Source: Takakia lepidozioides
Taxonomy: Eukaryota; Streptophyta; Takakiopsida; Takakiales; Takakiaceae
Length of the DNA stretch: 64,000 nucleotides
Direction of reading: 5' to 3'
Assembly (NCBI GenBank): GCA_030704615.1
Contig: CM060733.1
Location: forward strand, 73,532,001 to 73,596,000
Shown here: in pieces, positions 46,596-55,351 of the stretch
Position numbering within the stretch: the first letter of the stretch is position 1
Layout of the letters: each line of letters opens with the position of its first letter
Made by a program: the position numbers and the translations under genes
Notes under the pieces: generated by a model
Seen by the model: the letters and a program-made list of their open reading frames with translations, nothing else
Told to the model about the DNA's origin: nothing
The model's database searches: none

Positions 46596-48476
46596 ATGGC
46601 CAAACTGAAGCTCCAGCAGGAGATTCCAGTGTCTTGCTCACAACCCGCGCCAACTAAAGCCGAGTACTCTCAGGCAAGCCACTTCTGCTTTCGCTTTGTT
46701 CGATTTCGCTTTTGCTTTCGCTTTCGCTTTCGCTTTGTTGCCTCGCTTTGTTTTTGCATCTTCATCCTGGCTTCGCTGGATGAGTGAACCTTAGATAGTT
46801 GAGTGAACCTTAGATTGTTTGCAATGCGTGTGCAAATCCGGCAGCTCTGGAGAAGGCTGCTTGTGCATGTCATTCTCAGGCAATGGTTGCATTTGTTTTC
46901 ATTGTTGTTGCATGGCTCTCCATACTTCCTAAACTTGTTATGTTTTCATTTTTGTTACCCGATTGTTGCTATGGTGGTTGCGATGCTGGTTTTGGCACCG
47001 ATGTTGGTTCTCACGATTTTGGGAATGACAGAGTGACGACGAGCCCGGCATGCTGGTGGTATCATCGACTGCTGCAACTCATCGCATGTTTGAACCGCCC
47101 ACCTTGGAGCGAGAGGGCAAACTTCAACCTTTTGTTGGTGGACGGGAGGACCTGCAGCGAGAGTACGACAGAACAGGCATTGGGGAGGTTGGTGAAGGCC
47201 TCATGGCAGGTGAAGGGCGTGAGGAAGTGAGAACAGCAGATCCGGCAATGGAGGTTGTTGATGCAGAAGCAGTAGGGCCTGTCCAAGCAAAGAAGAAGAA
47301 GAAGAAAGCCAAGCACGTGCAATCCCCGGTGCGAGAGCCGTCACGGGCTGCGGAGGGGGGAGTTCGCAGTGCGCGCGAGGGTGTCAGTTCGCCTACCTCA
47401 AAGGTGGTCGTCCATCTGGGCTCCCCTGCTGCTAGCCCTAATAAGAAACAGAAAGCCCGTGAGAGGGCAAAAGAGAGGGCAAAAGAACAGGCAAGACACA
47501 ACGCTAGCCAGGAGGAAAGAGAAAAGGTCACTGAAGAGGCCAGGGGTTCCGAACTGACAGATTCCCATGTAAGTGAGGGACGCACAGAGACGGTGGATCC
47601 CTCCAAGACACCACAAAGAGGCAGTAGCACACCGGTTAGACCATCGCGGGCAAGAGCAGCCCCTGCAATTACCCATACGGTGGAGAGTGGAGGAGAGGAA
47701 AGAACACCAGAAAGAGCATGGATTGTGCAAGTTCGAGGTGAAGCCAGGGAGAGGGCAGTAGAGACGGGGAGAGTGCTAGAGGTGGTTTTGCAGGTGGCTG
47801 ACCCTGTTGAGGAGGACGACAGGGAGCTTTCTGACCAGGATGACATCCTCCCAAACATCCCCAGGCCCCAAACCCGGAGCATACAGGCTGGATTTGGCGG
47901 TCCTGGTGGGCTGCCGGAAAACCCCTCTGTAGCAGACGTCATGTCGGAGGCGGATATGAAGTTGGCCGCTGCCAAGATGTTGGAGGCAACCCACAGCAAC
48001 ATTGGTAGGGTGCTGGAGGGCATGGTGTACCCGGCCAAGCTTCGAATTCCCCTTTGCCGCTTGGTGTCATTGCAGGTGGTGAGACCTGCCCTCCCAGGCG
48101 ATATCGACAAACTGAAATTCTCTTTCCGGGATGGATATCGAATGGGGTCTGCCGCGTTTTACGTTTCCATTGAGAACGACCACGGAGCTTCCCGTGCCCA
48201 CACTTCCAATGAGGTGGACAAATGGGGTCCGCATTGGCAAACGCAAAATGAGGAGTTCGAGAGATCGATTGCTAGTGATCCTCTTTTCCAGCACTTGTCC
48301 GGTAAGATGTTCTATGTGTGGGATGGCAATCATCGCCTCCTAGCATGGATGGAGCACATTGCCCAAGCCCACCCCAACGACCTGGATTGGCATTTCGCCG
48401 TGGAGTGTGTTGTGCTGAAGGTTGCGGGGCCCAAAGATCGCAGTTTTCTCAAAGCTGCAATGGCGGACATCAACTC
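46596..48476 (+). pseudogene. ParB-methyltransferase fusion gene: N-terminal half with ParB/Srx-like domain (copy E)
   Basis: Likely exons 46,596-46,673 (MAKLKLQQEI; followed by GCAAGC, a GC-type donor) and 47,032-48,476 (acceptor GAATGACAG, donor GTAAGT); they join in frame as ...EYSQ-SDDEPG. The protein starts with a low-complexity, basic then acidic region (KKKKKKAKH, KARERAKERAKEQARH, EEDDRELSDQDD). The ParB/sulfiredoxin-like domain occupies the last 140 codons: LPGDIDKLKFSFRDGYRMG, then GKMFYVWDGNHRLLAW (DGNHR at 48,322-48,336), then a VVLKV strand. In ParB/Srx proteins the DGxHR segment lies in the nucleotide-binding or nuclease pocket. This half is open and looks intact; the gene as a whole is broken further on. 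Copy C shares it but for a 1-kb deletion. Confidence 0.78.
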
Positions 48477-48594
48477 GTAAGTTACAACGCCTCTCGCTTT
48501 TGGACTTTGAATTTGGAAGTCATTTCATTGCGAATCCTCATATATGATGAAAATTCCCATTTCAGTATTGTTTGATGGAAATGTGGCACTGCAG

Positions 48595-49590
48595 GGTGAC
48601 TGAGAATGCCTTCATTGCCACCAACTTGTCCCATATGCTCTTCCGAGTGAAGGATGTCGGGAAGCAGGGGGTGCAAGAGTTTGCCAATTCCCTCAGTGCC
48701 GACCTCCTGCGCAAGTCGGAGGCAAAGGCAGACAGAACCTGGTATAGGCTGAGCGTCGACGCCATGGTGGACTACATATTTCGGGTAAAGCTCCTGACAG
48801 TTTTGTTGAGCTAATCTGTCTCTCCTCCCCCAATAGAAGAAAAGGTCTTCGCCATGATTTCTAATCTCCTCCCCCAATAGAAGAAATTGCGGAGGGCCCG
48901 CATAAAGTACAAGTCGCGGATGGTAAAGTACGTGGCCATAGCTGATCCCTCCCTTGGTGCCGACTTTCTGGTGGAGGTGGGGAAGCACTACTCTCGCACT
49001 CTGAAGCCCACGATGACATTTGAGAAGCTCCATCGTCTAGCCACATCCTGTGTGGATGCAACAGAAAAGGTGATACATTCTTAACCAAATTGTGGTGGCA
49101 ACAACTCCTTTTTGTGGTGTTTGGCGCTTACGAATATGCTGGGTGGTTGGACAGACCCGGTGGCTCCAAATCTGGAATGGTTCCCAAAGTACCAGGGACA
49201 TGTGGAGCTTCCCCAAACCGGACAAACTCTCTGACCCCACATTCGACATGTGGATGAACCGCATGACATGGTGGTTTCAGGTACTTCCCCACGCTTCGTT
49301 TGGGGCTTCTACTCTAGTAGAGGGTGGATTCATTGTATTTTTTCAGGAAAACGATCTGATGGAGAATCTCCATAGGTGTTGACAAATGCGCAAGAGCAGC
49401 TAGACACACAAGCACATCAGTTCAAGATGGAGATATCTCGTGCAGCAGAGAGCCTACGTGACTATGTGACGAGGTACTTTCTGCTCTACAAAACCAACCT
49501 ATTCTTTCGGGAGATAGCAGATGCTCGCCGGAGCCACGAGTTCACCGACCAGCCGAACGCGGACAAAGCAGCAATGTGCCTTCTGTTCAG
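48595..49590 (+). pseudogene. ParB-methyltransferase fusion gene: middle exons (copy E)
   Basis: Exons 48,595-48,784, remnant to 49,069, 49,155-49,280 and 49,376-49,590. They match copy C exon for exon in junction and phase. Conserved stretches are NAFIATNLSHMLFRVKDVG, TRWLQIWNGSQST with a Trp-rich end, and LRDYVTRYFLLYKTNLFFRE. I recognise no domain; it is probably helical. The second exon is damaged: about 150 bases, including its acceptor and the codons for QDLAHARRFYMESEEKNP in copy C, are replaced by a short duplicated CTCCTCCCCCAATAGAAGAA. This break alone should prevent a full-length product from this copy. Confidence 0.7.
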
Positions 49591-49654
49591 GTACATACGC
49601 GCTGCCTTTCTTTCAAGTCCTTGCATTTCAGGATGTTAGAGGCCTCATGTGGTG

Positions 49655-50235
49655 TTAGGGAAAATGGCGCCGAATTTCCAGTCAGGGCTCCGAAAATGGC
49701 CAAGTCCCTAGACTGACTTGCACTGAACTGGAAATTCGGCGCCATTTTCCAGTTCCATGCCCTATTGCCGTTCAGGGACTTAGCCAGTTTTGGGCTAAGT
49801 CCCTAGGGTGGCTGGCCCTGAAGTGGAAATTCGGCGCCATTTTCCAGTTCTAGGCCCTATTGCCGTTCAGGGACTTAGCCATTTTCGGGCTAAGTCCCTA
49901 GGGTGGCTGGCCCTGAACTGGAAATTCGGCGCCATTTTCCAGTTCTAGGCCCTATTGCCGTTCAGGGACGTAGCCATTTTCGGGCTAAGTCCCTAGGGTG
50001 GCTGGCCCTGAACTGGAAATTCGGCGCAATTTTTCCAGTTCTAGGCCATATTGCGGTTCTGGGACTTAGCCATCTTCGGGCCAAACCGGGAAAAATGGCG
50101 CCGAATTTCCAGTTCAGGGCTCCCAAGATGGCTAAGTCCCTAGGGTGGCAGTCACCGAAAACCGAAATTCGGCGCCATTTTTCCATTTCTAGGCCCACTC
50201 ACATCCGCCCCAACCTGGGAAAATGGTGCCGAATA
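49655..50235. repeat. Palindrome array (type I) inside the intron of copy E
   Basis: Four units of GAAATTCGGCGCCATTTTCC, GGCCCTATTGCCGTTCAGGG and GGGACTTAGCCATTTTCGGG, bounded by the donor at 49,591 and the acceptor ending at 50,274. Copies B and C have longer versions at the same intron. Confidence 0.88.
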
Positions 50236-50274
50236 TGCATTTCAGGGACCTCATTGTGTTTTTCATGAATGCAG

Positions 50275-52625
50275 GTACTGCAAGTTCTCCCTTTTGGAGA
50301 AAGGTCATCTGTCTTTCGAGCCACCATTCTTCCTGGCATGGAGGAACCCTGGGGCTGACTCCGTGTACACTGATGATATTGTGAAGGAGTGGCATCTAGA
50401 ACATTTGCGTGATTGCCCTTGGTATGTGGACCTTCCGCCCGGCTCGCTCGACCCATCCGAGTTTCAATTGAAGCTGGATGCTGAATTTCGTCGAAACCGG
50501 GCTCCGCTCCCTCCGTTGGGTGCAAAAGAGGCAAAAGCGCTTGCGAACTCCAGGAAAGCGGCAGAGCTTGCTCAGGCAAGAATTCAGGAGAAATTGCATG
50601 AGAAGAGTAAAGGCCAAAGGAAAAGGACAAGGAAACAGGTGAGTGCAGTAACACCCAAAAAGAAGAAAACCATCGGGGCATCGAAGGAGGCACAGGAGGG
50701 GACCCAAGAGAGTGACTCAGACGACGACTTTGTTCAAGGTCCTACGACTGCTGTTGCTCCTACCCAGTCACCGGTCGTCCGGGTTCCCAAGTCAGTTCGG
50801 AGTGGGACTGGCTCTGCCAAGAAGTTGGCATTTGAGGGCGAGCCTACACGGCGGTATTCGGCGGTGACGTTTACGCACAGGCCAAAGCTAGAACCTCCAA
50901 CCATCATCCAATGCGTCAATGAGAGCTTCCTTGACGCTCTCGCTGCCAGGGCGAAGAAGGTGGCACACAGCAAGTCTCTGGCGGAGCAGAAGGGAAAGCC
51001 AAGAAGAGGGCTGGCGGTACAGAGCCTAAAGACACCCCTGGTTTTGAAGCCATGATGGAATTCTTCACGGCTGTGAGCACGGATTGCAAGAGCACTCGGG
51101 GGGGGGGGGGTGTGTTGAGGTGGAGAGAGCTTGCGACATGATTCTCCTCGACATTCCAGATGGGGAGCTGCTGGAGGGCCTGGATGGTGTGCCCACCTGG
51201 AACAGGTTTACTGAGGACTACTGGAAAGCCGGGTTTGGGCTAGCGGGGATGCTTCTGGATGACGGTGGATGTGTGGTTGTCCTTGCCACGAGAGGGAAGA
51301 CCACAGAGAATACGGTGGCAAGGTGGACACCGAAAAGTGTCACCCCGGTCCTCCTCAGAAAATGGTTCTGCATCAGTACACAGGGGTTGCGAACAGAGGG
51401 TCAAAGTGTAAGTTATCAATCTATTGCATTCACTTCATATTGTGGTGTATGTTAAGTAGACCTTGGAGTTGATCCCTTCTTTGTTGGATGTGCAGACATT
51501 GGTGTTTGAGGCATATTGCTTTGTGAAGAGAGGGTCTACGTTCAAATTCCGCAACGACGGTCGTCTTGTTGATGCCGCTGTGGACCTTGTAACCTACGAT
51601 GTCCTCTACAACTATGTGCCCCACTCCAGTATGCCGAAGGACACAAAGACAGGCAAACCGTGGCGGTACAGCCGGACCCGGAGCCCTGCTTTCATCCAAA
51701 CCCTCATGGAGACGTGCTCGGATGTCCAAGGGCGGATTCTGGACCTCACATGCGGCACGGGTAAGCCTTCACGTGCTCAGTTTGTCCCCTGGCCCGATTG
51801 CAATTGCATGCCGCAAGCTATTAACCGCCCGCTTTGTTAGGTGCTTCAATGTGGGCAGGGACATTGTCCGACAGGCATGTGTTCGCCTTCGAGCCAGATA
51901 CTGCCCTCCACAACTTGGAACTTGCAGCGGCTGAACGTCTGCCGAAAGAGGAAGAGGCATCCTCGGAGGATGAGGAAAAATCCGAGAAGGAGCAGGGGGA
52001 GGAAGTTGGGATCGAGGCCGAGGAGCCCCCGGTTTACGAGTGAGTGGTGGCATTGTAAGTTGCCTCCAGATTTCGTGAGGCACCTCCCTCCGCTCTCTTA
52101 TTTCATTGAAAACCCTTTCTGGTTGTGCTGGTATTGACATTCTTGAAGTGGATTTGTTCTTACTGTAGGATGCCAAGTACGGCAGGAGGGACGTCTACAC
52201 CGGAGTTCATGGGCAGGAGGAACGTGCTTTTTTTTGCCAGGGGGGATTTCATGCCTAGTCCAGAAAGGGAGTACATCCTTCCTACTTATGCTGCCCGGCT
52301 TGCTTCGGTGTCCATTAGGAGGTGTTCCGAACCTAGTCGTGTACAGCAGATTTTAGACGAGGCAAGCCTCAAGAAAATGAAAATGAGGGAGGAGGCAGCA
52401 GCTATTAGAGCCCGTCGGGCTCGTAGATTTGTCTTGGATTCTGCTGAGGAAAGTGGGGGAGAAGACGCAGAAGATTCCCAGGAGGTGAGGTGGACAGTCC
52501 CCCAAGGAGAGGACGGGATTTTTGAGAGGCATAGTGGAACTGATGCATCACAGAGCTTGGAGGAGGGGGATGAGGGGGATGAGGAAGAAGGTGGGGCAAG
52601 TTCCTCGGAGGGTGTAGGAGAGTAG
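50275..52625 (+). pseudogene. ParB-methyltransferase fusion gene: permuted N6/N4-type DNA methyltransferase half (copy E)
   Basis: Exons 50,275-51,407, 51,496-51,760, 51,841-52,039 and 52,169-52,625 (stop TAG), with phases that agree. After a charged linker comes motif IV as MILLDIPDGE (DIPD at 51,150-51,161) followed by GGCVVVLATRGKT, then a presumed target-recognition region, then RSPAFIQTLME and motif I ILDLTCGTG, split by an intron, and FAFEPD. This order is that of beta-class N6-adenine/N4-cytosine methyltransferases. The usual catalytic tetrapeptide (DPPY, SPPY, NPPF) is DIPD here and in copy B, lacking the aromatic residue, so activity or specificity is in doubt. The last exon is an acidic tail (ESGGEDAEDSQE). 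One base is missing at about 50,995 and the G run at 51,098-51,110 is long, so the frame is wrong between and after them. Confidence 0.8.
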
Positions 52626-52688
52626 TGCCCATTCCGGCTATGACAGTTAGAACACACTTGTATAGACGTGGCTTGCCACAAAATTTGC

Positions 52689-52694
52689 AATAAA
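52689..52694 (+). promoter_or_regulatory. Poly(A) signal AATAAA of the ParB-methyltransferase gene
   Basis: 64 bases after the stop codon and about 150 bases before the transposon end, conserved in copy B. Confidence 0.65.
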
Positions 52695-52789
52695 ATGTTG
52701 CATTTCAAGTCCACTGGTGCCACATTCCAACTTCACATGACCCTATTTCCGTGCCTCCTAACCCTATTTCCGTGGACTCACAATGGTCT

Positions 52790-52846
52790 GCTCATGCTTT
52801 TTTTTTTCTCGCTCATGCTCATGCCGCTCATGAAATAGCAGCCCCC
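52790..52846 (-). repeat. Terminal inverted repeat, methyltransferase side
   Basis: On the minus strand reads GGGGGCTGCTATTTC, then GCTCATG-type repeats and a run of nine A. Followed by the TATGGGTG duplication. Confidence 0.85.
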
Positions 52847-52854
52847 TATGGGTG

Positions 52855-54404
52855 AGGTTGGCCTCATGCCCCCGCATGCAAATGCGGGTCTATATAAGGG
52901 CAACATTTTCCGTCTCGGCGAAGCCCTGCCGAATTGGGGAGTGCAGGTGGTGGATGGACTGAAGCATGGTGGAAGGGTGGTGGAAGGACTGAGAGTGGTG
53001 TTTCATCTTCACCTGTTTGTTAATCATTCTCTCTCACTATTTTCCAGAAGAGTTACACACTCAACTCACGCAGTGTCTGCTTTTTTAGCCTGGCACAGCG
53101 AAGAGGGGCTATTACATTAGAGTTTCTCTTTGTTTTGTCGCTCTTTTCTGCATCTCATATATCTGTCTTGGTCTTCTCCAGTTATACGATTCAAAGGAAT
53201 GTGACGGGAGATCTCCCGTCATCCTGAGCAGTTCCGTTCCAATTTGGAACTCTATTTTCTGTTTATCTTTTTCCGCCCATGGGAGATCATAGAACGGGAG
53301 ACCTCCGGTGATCCCTTAGTGTTTGCATCTGTGGTGTGCATAGATTCTATCTTGCCTTGCACAATCCTGAATTTTTGTGTGGATAGCTTAAGGGTTGAGG
53401 CGACGAGAACAGGAGATCTCCTGTCATCCTGCGGAGGGTTCGCCGCATTTGATATCTTCATCTTTTCTACCTTTTTTGCTCCCCATTTTTTACTTGAGGG
53501 CATAGCAGGGGAGATCTCCCGTGGTAGAAGATGGTTACCACCTGTGGACATCTGTCTATCGGAGAAGCCGTGATCTTAATCCACCTTGTCGGCTCTCCAG
53601 TTCTAAGAATTGTCGCTGAGGGTACCTGTCTGAATATGTCGGGAGAGGGATTTTGTCATGGCAGGCGTCTCTCTAGTAGTTTAGTGAGCGTCATCTTGAA
53701 AACCGTGATACATGGAATGAAGTCCATTAGCTTGCCGTATTCACATCCAGACGCGGAAATTGTTGGAGAAGCCCTGGGGACACCCGTTGTCTAGAAAGTT
53801 AGTCAAGTTTGGAAACGTGTGCGAATGGAGGGTGAGGGGTCTAGGTCCGATGCTAGAGCGAGCACACATGTTGTGGAGGATACAATATATTGAAGGGGCA
53901 GGAACAAAAGTTTCACAAGATACAATAAAAAAAGAAGCGTGTCGAGGGTCAGAAAGGCGCACATCAGATATTCGGAAGAGATACTTGGCGTAATCAGATG
54001 TGCAATCTTCTCAATGATGAGATGGACATCATCGCTGAGGGCCGGATTGAGGCCTGTCTACCTGACAAAGTTATTCTTGGTGAAAACCTTGGGGAGGAGC
54101 ATGTCGGTGTAATTGTTACAGCTGTCCCTGGGTCAACCTGGTCTCGGTCAGCTACCTATCTCCCTAACAAGTATGGTGACTCACGGCCATGGTGACGGTG
54201 CTTATGCTCAGTTCACGAACGAGTTCTGGCCAAGTGATCCTAACTTGACAATCAGCTCCTTGGCTCGTTGTCTTCGCGCTCTTGAGAAGCCCACATGTCG
54301 AAAGTCAAGAGAAATTTTTGATCATCCAATGCAGAACTCATTTTTCGAAACTCTAATGAGGGGAAAGTCTCGATATGAGAAAGCACTAAACCCTAGGGAA
54401 TCCC
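52855..54404. other. Host DNA right of the transposon: TATA-like box and four perfect or near-perfect palindromes
   Basis: A TATATAAGG box lies at 52,891, right after a hairpin CCCGCATGCAAATGCGGG (52,871-52,888), 40 bases from the transposon end. Palindromes: GACGGGAGATCTCCCGTC (53,203-53,220, perfect), ACGGGAGACCTCCGGT (53,294), ACAGGAGATCTCCTGT (53,409-53,424, perfect) and GGGGAGATCTCCCG (about 53,507). Frames at 53,998-54,195 and 54,113-54,463 look protein-like (LPDKVILGENLGEEHVGV, FDHPMQNSFFETLMRGKS) but I do not recognise them; they may be fragments of a host gene. Confidence 0.4.
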
Positions 54405-55030
54405 TGTCGAGCGGCTTTTACTCACCCATCCCTTCGCTATCCGAGGTGGAAACTCCAAGATAGAAGAGTTGGATATCTCTAAGCACTCAGCCCGCTCAGA
54501 ACAATCAGTCATGACCTGCAGCTAGTGAATCATGGTTGTGCTTCCTATTTGTATTCCTTCTTGCCTTCATGTTATCAATTTACCTTACCATGTATACTGA
54601 AGCATCAGATTGCTTCAGTATCTACTAAGTTCCAGTTAATCATGCATTCATTCCACAGCTTCACTCATGTCTCTCTACACAGTGTGATTGTATCGAATAA
54701 GTATCAGATTATGATTTATCAGGTATCAGGCCAATGCCATGGTGACTCTAATCTGCCCTACCGTATCACTACAGCTCTGTAGGTAATCAGCATCTACTGT
54801 TCATCTTTCCCCTTCTTGCTCCCCGCCTGATCTCCTCTCATGCATGACCCCAAAGCGCTCCCCGTGAAGTGTGTCTTTCTTTCCGTTGCCGCTCTCCTTA
54901 TCTGCCCGCAAGCTGTTTTAACCACTTAACTAATTAACCGTCATCCCTGAAGTAACACGTTCCTTCTGTAGATGTCGTTCCCTCACAGTCATTCCCTGTC
55001 AATGATAACTGTTCCCCATGTACTGTGACA
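54405..55030 (-). repeat. Probable LTR of the older gypsy element (copy 2, inverted)
   Basis: On the minus strand starts TGTCACAGTACATGG and ends AAAGCCGCTCGACA, matching the ends of the 36,612-37,276 segment. Shared internal blocks include GGATAGCGAAGGGATGGGTG and CTGAGCGGGCTGAGTGCTTA. It is about 40 bases shorter than the first copy. Confidence 0.5.
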
Positions 55031-55330
55031 GGCTGTGTCAAGCTGTGCCGAGCTGTGATTGGCTGTGTAAGGTTGGGACTGGCTGTGTCGGGCTGTGTCG
55101 GGCTGTGCGAAACTGTGGCGGCTGTAACTGGCTGTGAGCTGTGGCGGGCTGTGTCGGGCTGTGTCGGACTATGACTGGCTGTGTTAAGCTGTGTCGGGCT
55201 GTGTAACCCCCCTAAAGCCTACTGCTGCCACCCCTAAAGCTCCTGTTGGTCTCAGTCTGCGCAAAAATTAAGGGTACCCCACAAAACCCGTAAAAGCGTC
55301 TAAGTCCCAAGCACCCCTCCCCCTCTCAAA
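55031..55330 (-). repeat. CACAGC repeats and 3' non-coding end of gypsy copy 3
   Basis: GGCTGTGTCGGGCTGTG units (CACAGCCCGACACAGCC on the minus strand) to about 55,205, then a purine run (TTTAGGGGGG, minus strand) and the segment that in copy 1 was split by the chromovirus. It shows the empty site of that insertion: GTGAGGACACGACTTTTTGA. Confidence 0.7.
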
Positions 55331-55351
55331 AAGTCGTGTCCTCACGGTTTA

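Larger units (their letters stand above)
41474..52846. mobile_element. Complete-ended 11.4-kb DNA transposon with transposase and ParB-methyltransferase genes
   Basis: Left end GAGGTTAGCTATTTC, right end (reverse strand) GGGGGCTGCTATTTC: the inverted termini align without gaps. The same 8 bases, TATGGGTG, lie outside each end (41,466-41,473 and 52,847-52,854), which is a target-site duplication. Inside, from the left: CATGAGC subterminal repeats, palindrome array IV, transposase (minus strand), palindrome arrays III and II, then the ParB-methyltransferase gene (plus strand) with palindrome array I in an intron. 8-bp duplications occur in MULE-like, hAT and KDZ elements; the transposase fits MULE best. 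Both genes of this copy are damaged, so it must have been mobile before the lesions arose or have been moved in trans. Confidence 0.88.

Noticed and set aside
46675-47031. Coding potential of the CTTTCGCTTTCGCTTT stretch at 46,680-46,740
   Set aside because: It is a pyrimidine-rich low-complexity sequence inside the presumed first intron. The FRFRFCFRFRF-type peptide is a by-product.
53998-54463. A host gene at 54.0-54.46 kb
   Set aside because: Two overlapping frames look partly protein-like, but I cannot name a family, find splice sites that join them, or see a longer context. Noted in the non-coding entry only.
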